Positions 1 through 7,295 of a DNA stretch of 64,000 nucleotides are shown here, in pieces. Each line of letters opens with the position of its first letter. Position 1 is the first letter of the stretch. The DNA lies in NCBI RefSeq assembly GCF_011319465.1, contig NZ_RCMB01000004.1:1-64000 (forward strand). The letters run 5' to 3'. The DNA is from Candidatus Nitrosotalea sp. TS. Lineage in GTDB: Archaea > Thermoproteota > Nitrososphaeria > Nitrososphaerales > Nitrosopumilaceae. The translations under genes were made by a program, and so were the position numbers. The notes beneath the pieces are model-generated. The model searched no databases and had not been told where the DNA came from. It worked only from the letters and a program-made list of their open reading frames with translations.

Positions 1-182
1 AATGACGGAATCTTTCAAGCGAAGTGAGGAATTACTTGACTTGGAGTTGTCAGTAAAATCTCCGCAATCAAAACAAAAAAGGGTTACAAAGATTTGCCCA
101 TCAAGCTACTGAGTTTGGACAGAAAGCAGTCCATAAGGATAGCTGTTCAAATCGCATCTCTGTTCGAAAAGACAGAGAAAAT
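1..182 (+). CDS. possible C-terminal end of a gene cut by the window edge
   Basis: A reading runs from 2 to a TGA at 110-112. Inserting one base near position 90 lets it continue in another frame as a Lys-rich amphipathic segment up to the tRNA at 183. The composition is protein-like, but no family is recognised. If it is real, it is the tail of a protein that starts left of the window and carries a frameshift near 90. The alternative is that nothing is coded here and the segment is a spacer upstream of bluB. Confidence 0.25.
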
Positions 183-255
183 GGGCCGAGAGAGATTTGA
201 ACTCTCGACCACCCCCGTGTCAGGGGGGTATCCTACCAGGCTAGACCATCGGCCC
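183..255 (-). tRNA. tRNA-Val (GAC)
   Basis: On the minus strand the sequence folds as a complete 73-nt cloverleaf. The 7-bp acceptor starts GGGCCGA and is closed by TCGGCCC at the 3' side. The anticodon stem is CCCCC/GGGGG with loop CTGACAC, giving anticodon GAC after U33. The T-arm loop is TTCAAAT. No intron is seen and CCA is not encoded. It is antisense to the reading described for 1-182, so coding sequence on the plus strand should stop before it. Confidence 0.95.
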
Positions 256-335
256 AATGAAATACGACCTCATTGTGTATGTATTAATGTTTTAAAAAAC
301 AAGAGTAATATGCGAACGCTCTTGATGGATACCGT

Positions 336-1040
336 ATGAATGGTGATTTTTCACCAGAAGAAAAAGATGGCTTTTACAAAGCAGTCTTTTCAAGACGAGA
401 TGTAAGGTCTCATTTTACTTCTGAGCCAATAGATGAAAAGGCCTTGTCAAGAATACTCAATGCAGCTCATCATGCACCTTCAGTGGGTTTCTCACAGCCG
501 TGGAACTTTATTCTAATCAAGGACAAAGAATCAAGAAGAAAGGTAAAAGATTCTTTTGACAAAGAAAGAATCCGCTCCTCCAATCTAATAGAAGATCCCA
601 AGAGATCAAAATATCTTTCATTGAGGCTTGAGGGAATATTGGATTCTGCATTAAATGTCTGTGTCACTTATGACCCTTCCAAGTTTGGGCCTTTTGTGAT
701 AGGAAGGTCCAGCATACCTGAGACCGGGATTTACAGCGTCTGCTGTGCCATACAAAACCTCTGGCTTGCAGCAAGGGCCGAAGACATAGGGGTAGGCTGG
801 GTCAGCATACTTTCAAACGATGATCTCAAAAACATTCTCGATATCCCTGAACATGTCATTCCTGTTGCATACCTGTGTCTTGGTCATGTTACAGGCTTTG
901 CTGAAAAGCCGGATCTAGAAAAGGCAGGCTGGCTTGACAGACTTGCTCTCAAAGATGTCGTATACTATGAAAAGTGGAACAATGTCAGTGATCCAAACTG
1001 GAAGCAAATTCGAGAAATGATAATTTCAAATCTAGATTAG
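336..1040 (+). CDS. bluB: BluB, 5,6-dimethylbenzimidazole synthase (nitroreductase fold)
   Basis: A 234-residue flavin protein of the nitroreductase superfamily. It has the BluB-type N-terminal core SRRDVRSHFTSEPID, the AAHHAPSVGFSQPWNF segment near residues 45-60, and the E-x-G-x-x-S-x-x-x-A-x-QN-x-x-L-A-A-R helix near 130-150. BluB uses O2 to fragment reduced FMN into the lower ligand of vitamin B12. Family length is about 210-230 aa, so the gene is complete. It fits with cobJ, cbiE and a cobalamin-type binding protein elsewhere in the window. A general nitroreductase is the main alternative, but the BluB-like spacing argues against it. Confidence 0.88.
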   Translation: MNGDFSPEEKDGFYKAVFSRRDVRSHFTSEPIDEKALSRILNAAHHAPSVGFSQPWNFILIKDKESRRKVKDSFDKERIRSSNLIEDPKRSKYLSLRLEGILDSALNVCVTYDPSKFGPFVIGRSSIPETGIYSVCCAIQNLWLAARAEDIGVGWVSILSNDDLKNILDIPEHVIPVAYLCLGHVTGFAEKPDLEKAGWLDRLALKDVVYYEKWNNVSDPNWKQIREMIISNLD

Positions 1041-1074
1041 GCTTAAATTGTTACCAAGTTTGATTTGCGTTAGT

Positions 1075-1168
1075 GGGCTCGTGGCGCAGAGTCTTAAATG
1101 ACGCGAAACATGGATAGCGCGGTAGCCTCCTAAGTTACAGGCCGAGGGATCGAAGCCCTCCGAGCCCG
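1075..1168 (+). tRNA. tRNA-Arg (CCT) with a non-canonical D-loop intron
   Basis: The acceptor stem is GGGCTCG (1075-1081) with CGAGCCC (1161-1167). The D-stem is GCGC/GCGC (1084-1087 and 1117-1120). The anticodon stem is GTAGC/GTTAC with loop CTCCTAA, giving anticodon CCT at 1129-1131. The T-arm is GAGGG/CCCTC with loop ATCGAAG. The D-loop is 29 nt rather than about 10. Removing about 19 nt (roughly 1090-1108) leaves a standard AGCATGGATA loop and a 75-nt tRNA. Thaumarchaeota are known to carry introns at unusual tRNA positions, removed by the splicing endonuclease. The exact splice sites cannot be fixed by eye. Confidence 0.9.
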
Positions 1169-1188
1169 CTTTTTCTTGACCTAAAATT

Positions 1189-1608
1189 CTAGGTAGAAGT
1201 GGCGCTCGATGTAGAGTTTACAACATACTTGAAAATTTCAACGGTGTAATCTCCCTCAAAAATGTTGGTTATGTGTCCCGCATGATCAACATTCATGACC
1301 CTGAAATATTTCTGATACGAACCGTCAGAGGTTACATTGCCTTGTGCAAAGTAAACCGGCTTGTTATTTTTGTAAATTTCAATGTCGACTGGATAACCTG
1401 GTGCAGCATTTTGTACCGTTCCCCAAACACAGCCATATGGAAGTTTTGGATCAGCTGGAATATTCATGTTGATTACAGATTTTTGCATTACAACATCATT
1501 TTCAGGAACTAGATTTTGTGCTGGTGCCATTGCCTGTGAAGCCGGAAATGCAAGGCCTGAAACTAAAAGAACTGTTATTGCCAGTATTGCAGGTATGATA
1601 TACCTCAT
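1189..1608 (-). CDS. secreted hypothetical protein
   Basis: About 139 residues. It starts at the ATG at 1608 with an N-terminal hydrophobic segment (residues 3-22, ending in Ala-rich small residues) that reads as a signal peptide or membrane anchor. The mature part is short and beta-rich, with a conserved-looking YGCVWGTVQN segment and a Ser/Thr-rich tail. No catalytic motif is visible. It probably faces the outside of the cell, like many small thaumarchaeal secreted proteins. A weaker TTG start nine bases upstream is possible. Confidence 0.75.
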   Translation of the reverse strand: MRYIIPAILAITVLLVSGLAFPASQAMAPAQNLVPENDVVMQKSVINMNIPADPKLPYGCVWGTVQNAAPGYPVDIEIYKNNKPVYFAQGNVTSDGSYQKYFRVMNVDHAGHITNIFEGDYTVEIFKYVVNSTSSATST

Positions 1609-1646
1609 ATTTTGCAATTTTGCATCGTTAGATATTAAGATGACGT

Positions 1647-1784
1647 ATGATTCTCACTAATCAGTTGATAATAGAAGAAAAGCTAAATGACGGCTGCAGG
1701 TGTGACTGCCACTATGGAGGGGCCATTAGTTGTCCTTCTTGTAAAGAAAATCACGGAAAGCACGAGTGCCCTCACTGCAAGTAG
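1647..1784 (+). CDS. 45-aa zinc-ribbon miniprotein
   Basis: ATG at 1647, TAG at 1782-1784. After a 16-residue start the protein is cysteine and histidine rich. It has CRCDCH, then CPSC with HGKHEC, then CPHCK at the very end, enough for one or two zinc sites. The final CPHCK resembles the end of a rubredoxin-type zinc ribbon. It abuts the convergent gene ending at 1786. A similar small Cys-rich protein lies at 4281-4466. Function unknown; a nucleic-acid or protein interaction role is guesswork. Confidence 0.6.
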   Translation: MILTNQLIIEEKLNDGCRCDCHYGGAISCPSCKENHGKHECPHCK

Positions 1785-1785
1785 T

Positions 1786-2073
1786 TTATTTCTTCTTGGC
1801 ACTTTCTTTTGCTGCAAGCGCCTTGAGATTTGCCAGATCTGTCCTCAGTTTCTCTATCTCAACTAGAGTGTGAAGGCTTGCAATCTCTGCCTTGAGGTTT
1901 TCAATCTCTGTATCTTTGTTCTTCAATGTGCTTTGCAGATCATCCAAGTCAGCACTAAGTTCTGCTTTGGCGTGGCTTAGTTCACTAGAACTTATCTGAA
2001 CAGTGTGTTGTCGACCAGAGTTAGTTGCTAGCTTTTTTTTTTCATCATGCTCATGGCCTCCCAAGTTATGCAT
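1786..2073 (-). CDS. small coiled-coil protein
   Basis: 95 residues. A short His/Asp/Lys-rich start is followed by a long Leu-heptad coiled coil (about residues 30-85, with repeated DLxxL, IExLKxEI and LRTDLANLK patterns) and a lysine tail ending AKKK. No enzyme motif. Its ATG lies inside the end of the upstream small membrane-protein ORF (stop at 2066-2068), so the two are probably translated together. The pair may be a membrane anchor plus a cytosolic scaffold, or one protein split by a frame break. Confidence 0.65.
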   Translation of the reverse strand: MHNLGGHEHDEKKKLATNSGRQHTVQISSSELSHAKAELSADLDDLQSTLKNKDTEIENLKAEIASLHTLVEIEKLRTDLANLKALAAKESAKKK

Positions 2074-2191
2074 GATACTGGGTGCTTTTCAGAGCTAGCC
2101 AGCATACAGCTACTATGAACCATGAGATTGCTGTAAAAACTATGAATATTTGTTTCCCATTATCTGGCACTATAAAATAACATATGGTCAT
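2066..2191 (-). CDS. 41-aa single-pass membrane miniprotein
   Basis: ATG at 2191 (minus), TAA at 2068-2066. About ten polar residues are followed by one hydrophobic helix (roughly residues 14-34, with IFIVFTAISWFIVAV) and a short polar tail. The stop overlaps the start of the coiled-coil gene by 8 nt, which suggests translational coupling. Too short for family assignment. The long uninterrupted hydrophobic stretch and the overlap are the evidence that it is real. Confidence 0.45.
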   Translation of the reverse strand: MTICYFIVPDNGKQIFIVFTAISWFIVAVCWLALKSTQYHA

Positions 2192-2330
2192 AGGCCACTG
2201 CAAGGCAGGATGTTACAATAGTGGGTATGTCATACTGTCGTCCCATAAATTTACTTTTCAGGTGGCAGAATATAATAGTAATGGAAATTTCCAAACTAGA
2301 AAATGTGTTTATAAAAATAGAGGGATTTTA

Positions 2331-2573
2331 CTAGTCACTGCTCTCAGCAGCAGACTTAGAATTGACCTCTAATTCTGGAACCTCAGACTGCAAAATCTTA
2401 ATTTTCTGTAAAAGTTCGTTTCTAAGATCTCTTGCAACCCGTCTTACGGTTGGTCTTGGAACTCCAAGCTCTTCTACAACTTTTGTGTAGATATCTTGTT
2501 TATCTGTAAGACCTTTGTCAAGCAGAGTGTTAATTGCTTGCTTGATATTTGTGCTTTGGGTAGTACGATTCAC
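2331..2573 (-). CDS. small helix-turn-helix protein
   Basis: 80 residues. The central part (about 15-55) reads as a tri-helical HTH: a DKQDIYTKVVEEL helix, then the GVPRPTVRRVARDLR recognition helix. An acidic, Ser-rich tail follows. Such proteins are common and short in thaumarchaea. It is a likely DNA-binding regulator with unknown target. The gene stands alone, with an AT-rich 281-bp gap on its upstream side that should hold its promoter and that of the cyclophilin gene. Confidence 0.75.
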   Translation of the reverse strand: MNRTTQSTNIKQAINTLLDKGLTDKQDIYTKVVEELGVPRPTVRRVARDLRNELLQKIKILQSEVPELEVNSKSAAESSD

Positions 2574-2854
2574 GTTTTTTATTTTTCAGATCTTCTATAT
2601 AAGACTGTTACTATGTTTTTGGTAATAACATGACACATGCAAAAATTGAGTTTTGCGTTTTGACCAAGTCCTGCGATCTTGTGTTTGCATCATAATTTTT
2701 TAAATTTTCCAGAGTTTTTGCCAAATAATTTTATTCAAGCTAAAATGTTTTTATCATACTTGATTTATTACAATAGAACAATCAAAGGAAACTCTTACTG
2801 AAAAAGTAAAATTGTGTAGAAAGGTTATTATGATAAAATGGTGGCTTGTGAAAG

Positions 2855-3334
2855 GTGGCAAGAGCAACTCTAGAGACCAGTTTTGGAAACATTATCTTTG
2901 AATTATCTCCCAATATTGCCCCTGAAACGGTACGAAACTTTACCAAGCTTGCAAAAAGCAATTTTTATGATGGAACTCTATTCCACAGAGTAATACCCGG
3001 GTTTATGATCCAGGGAGGCGACCCCAATACCAAGACTCCAAACAAGAGCAAATGGGGCATGGGAGGGCCTGGCTATACGATAAAGGCGGAATTTAATTCA
3101 AGATCACACCTGAGAGGCATAGTCTCAATGGCAAGAGCAAACGACCCAAACAGCGCAGGTTCACAGTTCTTCATAGTTACTACAGATAGTACATTTCTTG
3201 ACAAGCAGTATACAGTATTTGCAGAGGTAGTGAGTGGAATGGACGTTGCTGACAAGATAGTAAACCTTCCAAGAGACAAAAATGATTGCCCTAATCAAGA
3301 AGCCAAAATACTACGCGTAACCGTATCAGAGTAG
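2855..3334 (+). CDS. cyclophilin-type peptidyl-prolyl isomerase
   Basis: 159 residues, full length for a single-domain prokaryotic cyclophilin. It shows the FHRVIPGFMIQGGDP signature (residues about 48-62), GGPGYTIKAEF, the core SAGSQFFI and the D-K-x-Y-T-V-F-A-E-V segment. It catalyses cis-trans isomerisation at proline during folding, probably in the cytoplasm because there is no signal peptide. The GTG at 2855 is the first usable start after an in-frame TGA. The secreted-protein gene follows after one base, suggesting cotranscription. Confidence 0.95.
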   Translation: MARATLETSFGNIIFELSPNIAPETVRNFTKLAKSNFYDGTLFHRVIPGFMIQGGDPNTKTPNKSKWGMGGPGYTIKAEFNSRSHLRGIVSMARANDPNSAGSQFFIVTTDSTFLDKQYTVFAEVVSGMDVADKIVNLPRDKNDCPNQEAKILRVTVSE

Positions 3335-3335
3335 A

Positions 3336-4250
3336 ATGACCATGTTAAAACTCCTCCTTGCCTGCGTGATAGCCGTAACAATTTTCTCAACTACGGCAGC
3401 ATTTGCTCAGGTGTCTATGGGAGGACCCCCAAATGAAGACATCAAGGTAAGGCTTGATGAAAACGGAGCAGCTCATGTAGTTCATGCTGTACAGGGAAAT
3501 GCCACAAGTCCAATTCATGTCGAGATGATTGCCGGAAATCTTGCCAACCTTACAGTTACTGATCAATTCAACAATTCAGTACAATATTCCACGATTAGCC
3601 AAAGTCCAATGTCTATCCTATTGTTGCCTACTCAAAGAAATGTAACGCTGATCAAATACGACATACCTAACGCACTAACTGACAATAACGGATTGTGGAG
3701 CTGGAATTACTATGCACCAAGCGATGCAGTCTTTACTGATTTTTATTTTCCTAAAGGAGTAGATATGATCTGGTCACAGGACAGACCAGTGTATCTTGGT
3801 GACAAGGCAGGCCTCCGACAGATTGGAAATGGCATGCATCTTGCATACACTATCAACGAGCCTGAAACTATACAAACTGTACAGTGGCAGAACCAGACAT
3901 TTAATGTTGGAGTAAGAAGTCTTGCAAACATAGGACCTCCTGTTTTTGATCAATCATCAAAGGCATATGCATTCAACGTTGACAAGGCAAATTCCTATGT
4001 CACAGTGATAATGCCCAAGGCACTTTTGTGGGGACCATACCAAGCAACAATAAACACGAATCAAACTCTTACTAATCAATTCAATGACAATGGCACTCAT
4101 GTTTGGATAGGAATGAAACCTTCCCATAATGGAACATTACAGATCACAGGAACAACTGCAATCCCAGAGTTCCCAATGTTTGTGCCATTAGCCATTGCAA
4201 TCTCGGCAGTAGTTGCTCTAAGATTTTCAAATAGATTGAATTTCAACTAG
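3336..4250 (+). CDS. secreted, C-terminally anchored protein with PEF-type tail
   Basis: 304 residues. There is a signal peptide (residues 1-25, ending AAFAQ), a long beta-rich ectodomain with many N-glycosylation-type N-x-S/T sites, then IPEFPMF followed by a hydrophobic helix and a short basic end (FSNRLNFN). The tail has the layout of PEF/PEFG-CTERM sorting signals known from archaea. Cleavage by an archaeosortase is plausible, though the exact PEFG motif is not present. It starts one base after the cyclophilin stop. Role unknown; it sits at the outer cell surface. Confidence 0.8.
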   Translation: MTMLKLLLACVIAVTIFSTTAAFAQVSMGGPPNEDIKVRLDENGAAHVVHAVQGNATSPIHVEMIAGNLANLTVTDQFNNSVQYSTISQSPMSILLLPTQRNVTLIKYDIPNALTDNNGLWSWNYYAPSDAVFTDFYFPKGVDMIWSQDRPVYLGDKAGLRQIGNGMHLAYTINEPETIQTVQWQNQTFNVGVRSLANIGPPVFDQSSKAYAFNVDKANSYVTVIMPKALLWGPYQATINTNQTLTNQFNDNGTHVWIGMKPSHNGTLQITGTTAIPEFPMFVPLAIAISAVVALRFSNRLNFN

Positions 4251-4280
4251 ATTATTAATAGTAAAAATTCATCGGGTTCC

Positions 4281-4466
4281 ATGCAATGCGGATGCCATTG
4301 TATAAAATGCGGAAGCATGGAGTTGCAGTCCAATCGTGTTGGAGACATTGAAAATGACGGCTATTTTGACATGCACCACACGTGCCTAAAGTGCAACGCT
4401 CACTTTGATCATCTGGAAGGAGACGTGTTTGATTCCTGCAGCAAGTGCGGCTATAAGGCTAGTTAA
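4281..4466 (+). CDS. 61-aa double zinc-ribbon protein
   Basis: It carries C-G-C-H-C-I-K-C near the start, then CLKC in the middle and CSKC near the end, so up to two zinc ribbons in 61 residues. Its 3' end overlaps the convergent gene at 4459 by 8 nt. This is typical of small thaumarchaeal zinc-binding proteins of unknown function; nothing indicates an enzyme. Confidence 0.7.
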   Translation: MQCGCHCIKCGSMELQSNRVGDIENDGYFDMHHTCLKCNAHFDHLEGDVFDSCSKCGYKAS

Positions 4467-4932
4467 GCTCTATCATCTTGGCAACAGAGTAGTAATTGCG
4501 CTTTTCCCGCAGGTCTTTTTGGAGTTCATAGCCAAAGGCCATGTCTGTTAGTGCCTTGGATACATCAAGGGGAACTGCTGCCCATCCGTACTCATGCAAC
4601 TGGGCAACAACCTCAGAGGTTGTTCGTGGCTGGTCAAAGAACCCATCTTCTGCAAGTGTTCTAATCTTGCTCTTTATTTGCGCCTTGTCAAGGAATGTTG
4701 GCTTGACAAATTCTGGCTCGTGAATCTCTGCATCATTGAGCATGTTTAGGACTTCGGCGCCTTTGGCAGGCTGGCCGTACGAATAATCATGCTGAAGTGT
4801 ACCCGGACTGTAATCTTTGACGTGTACTGAGAGGTTGTTTATCACCTGGTCCACGCTCTGATTGTCTATATAGAAATCCTTGGACTCGATCTCAATCTCA
4901 TTTTGACCATACCTGATTCTAATTTTTGCCAT
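4459..4932 (-). CDS. conserved protein with C-terminal winged-helix-like domain
   Basis: 157 residues from the ATG at 4932. The longer upstream reading has a different character and no good start. The N-terminal about 45 residues form a charged beta-type segment (KIRIRYGQNEIEIE). Residues about 95-155 look like a winged helix: a helix at IKSKIRTLAED, the TTSEVVAQLHEYG helix, then a wing ending RNYYSVA. Likely a DNA-binding or adaptor protein specific to Thaumarchaeota. No partner is evident from the neighbours. Confidence 0.7.
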   Translation of the reverse strand: MAKIRIRYGQNEIEIESKDFYIDNQSVDQVINNLSVHVKDYSPGTLQHDYSYGQPAKGAEVLNMLNDAEIHEPEFVKPTFLDKAQIKSKIRTLAEDGFFDQPRTTSEVVAQLHEYGWAAVPLDVSKALTDMAFGYELQKDLREKRNYYSVAKMIELN

Positions 4933-5069
4933 TTGTAATATCCAGTCCTCGCTATTTTGATTTATTCTGTTAGCTCTAAGTAGCTTTAAAAACAGATCAA
5001 AAAGTTTACACAAGTTATTCGGATTTTTTTCCTACCTGTGCTAAAAAGGGATTTTGTCATTTCACCACT

Positions 5070-5541
5070 ATGGAAAGAAGAAACAAGATCATAATCATAA
5101 GCGCAGTTGTTGCTGGCTATAGGCATATTTGGATACATCCAATATCTATCAGTATCCGATCTCCACGTCTCAATCATTCAAAGCAAGGTAGTGGATAGAA
5201 ATGATACTGGCACGCTCTATAGCCTTCAACTCCAATTCAACAACCCCTCACTGCTGTTTCTAAACGTTGGAAAGACCAATTTTGTAGTATCTGCTAACGG
5301 AGAGAATCTTGGCAGCGGAGTATTGCAGCCATCAGTCATTCCAGCATTGGGAAAAACAGTTGCCCAGACTCCGTTCCTTGCCGACACGACAGTATTGAAC
5401 AAGTATAACAATGCCAACAGTGTTCCCAGCCTAAAGCTAACAGGAACAAGCCAGTATAATGTCCTCTTTGCAACTGTCAGCATTCCGTTTACATACTATC
5501 CGACACAGGACGAAGCTAGAGCATTTATAGACGGCACGTAA
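5070..5541 (+). CDS. membrane-anchored WHy/LEA14-like protein, frame broken near 5115
   Basis: ATG at 5070 opens MERRNKIIIISAVVA. Deleting one G at 5115-5116 joins it to AIGIFGYIQYL and the rest, making one N-terminal transmembrane helix followed by a beta domain of about 125 residues. That domain has the pattern of water-stress/LEA14-type modules (FNNPS-L-x-L, then GxLQPSVIPALGKT). An in-frame TAA at 5098-5100 blocks any intact longer reading, so the break is needed to give the anchor. The protein would face outward. Function unknown. Confidence 0.6.
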
Positions 5542-5553
5542 AACCAGCAAAGT

Positions 5554-6446
5554 ATGCTGACGGTTTTTGGATCTGTCGCGATAGATACCATTAGAACTCC
5601 TTCCAAAATAATTAAAAATGCACTGGGCGGTGCTGCCACATATGCTGCAGTGTCTGCAAGTTTTTTCCAAAAGCCCGGCCTTATTGCAGTGGTGGGACAT
5701 GATTTTCCAAAGGGATATCAAAGTATACTGAAAAGGTTTGTAGATACCAAGGGCGTAGTACATGCAAACGGGAAAACTTTCGATATGACGGAAGCTACGA
5801 CCTTACATTGAGTTCCAGGACAACCAACAAGACTGAATTAAATGTGCTGGGGGATTTCAAGCCAGTAGTTCCCAGCGAATACAGAAAATCAGAATTTGTT
5901 TACCTTGCAAATAACGATCCTGCTCAAAATACAAAGATAATCAAGGAATTTGACAGAGTAAAGTTTTCCATGTGCGATACTATCGATTTTTGGATTTCAA
6001 CTAAGAGAAATGATGTCATAAAGATGATGGGAGCAGTAGATTCTGTTGTCATAAATGACGAGGAAGCCAAGTTGCTTACAAAGACTCACAACCTGATCAA
6101 GGCTGCAAAAAAGATCATGGAGTGGGGCACAAGATTTGTGGTCATAAAAAAGGGCGAGCATGGGTCACTGCTATTTTATGACGATGTCGTCTTTCCCTCG
6201 CCTGCCTTTTCGCTTGAAAATATTGTAGACCCTACAGGCGCAGGAGATTCTTTTGCAGGAGGCATGATTGGATACATGGCTAGCAAAAACAGCACAAAGT
6301 TGTCAACAATCAGAGAGGCAACAGTGTATGGAAACGTGATGGGCTCATTTGCCGTTGAAAAATACGGAATAGCAGGCTTGGTCAAGCTAAGAAAGTCACA
6401 GATCCAAAATAGATTCAATCAGTATAGAAAAATGGTCCACTTCTGA
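5554..6446 (+). CDS. PfkB-family sugar kinase, frame broken near 5780
   Basis: The N-terminal half (from 5554) has GSVAIDTI and the ALGGAATYAA substrate-binding segment. The C-terminal half has VINDEEAKLL and the PfkB signature NIVDPTGAGDSFAGG, where the Asp is the catalytic base. Adding one base in the ACTTTC run (about 5777-5781) joins KTF to RYDGSYDLTL and SSRTTNK in one frame. Total is about 297 aa, normal for the family. It phosphorylates a sugar or nucleoside; the substrate cannot be told from sequence. The cut is most likely an assembly error. Confidence 0.85.
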
Positions 6447-6480
6447 CAAAGGTTATAGATATCAAATAAAAAAAGATCCC

Positions 6481-6813
6481 ATGGAAGACAAGCTGGATAC
6501 AATCTTCACGCTTCAAAAGAATTTAGAAAAGATGATGAATCTAGAGCGCTATCCAAGGGACACGCAAGGAAAAATTTCAGCATTGTGCACTGCCATAATT
6601 CATGAGGCAGTCGAACTGCAGCGAACAACCAATTGGAAATGGTGGAAAAAACCAACAGAATTTGATGAGGCGGCAGCAAGAGAGGAGCTTATTGACATAT
6701 GGCACTTTGTAGTCCAGGCATCATTGGAGCTGAACATGACACCTGAAGACATACTAAAAGAATATCAAAAGAAACACCAGGTCAACAAACAAAGACAGCT
6801 TGACGGTTATTGA
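6481..6813 (+). CDS. dUTPase-like all-alpha NTP pyrophosphatase
   Basis: 110 residues, all helical. It has the metal-binding signature HEAVELQRTTNWKWWKK, followed by EELIDIWHFVVQASLELNM (E-E-x-x-D-x-x-H/D pattern) and the tail YQKKHQVNKQRQ-x-GY. These match dimeric dUTPase/MazG-type enzymes, which hydrolyse dUTP to dUMP and pyrophosphate and keep uracil out of DNA. The length suits a minimal enzyme. A generic MazG house-cleaning role is the alternative. Confidence 0.82.
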   Translation: MEDKLDTIFTLQKNLEKMMNLERYPRDTQGKISALCTAIIHEAVELQRTTNWKWWKKPTEFDEAAAREELIDIWHFVVQASLELNMTPEDILKEYQKKHQVNKQRQLDGY

Positions 6814-6815
6814 AA

Positions 6816-7295
6816 TCAGTTTTTGCCGCCAATTTCCGGCCCAAGATTTGAAATGTCAGTCTCCCCCATCTTATCAATAATTCTTACTTGGTTTTGAAAT
6901 CTTGACACTTCTTCATTTGTCAGCGACAAAATAGGATCCGGGCTTTTAGAGCCAATTATTTTTCCGTCAAAATCCATTCCATTTTGATGCAAACAAAGTA
7001 ACGAATGCCCCGGCCTGTGTCCTACTGTATCTCTGCCACATAAAATAATGACGCGAATGTTTCCGTCAGATATTACATGCCTAACAAGCAGATCAATTCC
7101 CTTGTTTTCTGAAAGCAGTCTTCCAGCAATGTTAACTTTGGTCATAAGTGTAGAGCTTACAATTTCTTCAAGCAGCTTCATGCTGGATAAAGTACATACT
7201 GCTACACTGGATTTTGAATCACCAAAGTAAACCCTGTCCTCAATTGGAAGCAGAATCTTGCACAGCTCCCCTGCCATCTCTGCTATTGGATTCAT
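6816..7295 (-). CDS. MtrA-like protein (corrinoid methyltransferase subunit A family)
   Basis: 159 residues. It contains the family core CGRDTVGHRPGHSLLCLHQNGM followed by GKIIGSKSPDPIL. These resemble MtrA, the corrinoid-carrying subunit of tetrahydromethanopterin S-methyltransferase (CGKE-x-x-GH…G-x-S…LHxNG…G-x-IIGAKG). It lacks the C-terminal membrane helix of true MtrA and no other Mtr subunit is nearby, so it cannot form the Na+-pumping complex. Its start overlaps the stop of the upstream DegT aminotransferase by 4 nt. Role unknown; a soluble corrinoid- or pterin-linked methyl carrier is an inference. Confidence 0.72.
   Translation of the reverse strand: MNPIAEMAGELCKILLPIEDRVYFGDSKSSVAVCTLSSMKLLEEIVSSTLMTKVNIAGRLLSENKGIDLLVRHVISDGNIRVIILCGRDTVGHRPGHSLLCLHQNGMDFDGKIIGSKSPDPILSLTNEEVSRFQNQVRIIDKMGETDISNLGPEIGGKN

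Noticed and set aside
94-339. 81-residue plus-strand reading across the tRNA-Val
   Set aside because: It runs antisense through a perfect tRNA gene and its second half has tRNA-derived composition. Only the part before 183 could be coding.
336-1040. Cobalamin riboswitch near the B12 genes
   Set aside because: None of the upstream regions of bluB, cobJ or cbiE is long enough or shows a B12-box-like fold; leaders are very short.
2184-2372. 62-residue plus-strand reading
   Set aside because: It is antisense to the start of the small membrane-protein gene and its codon use is not protein-like.
2771-2854. Plus-strand reading just before the cyclophilin gene
   Set aside because: It has no start codon except one ATG near 2831 and its continuation runs through the cyclophilin gene in the wrong frame.
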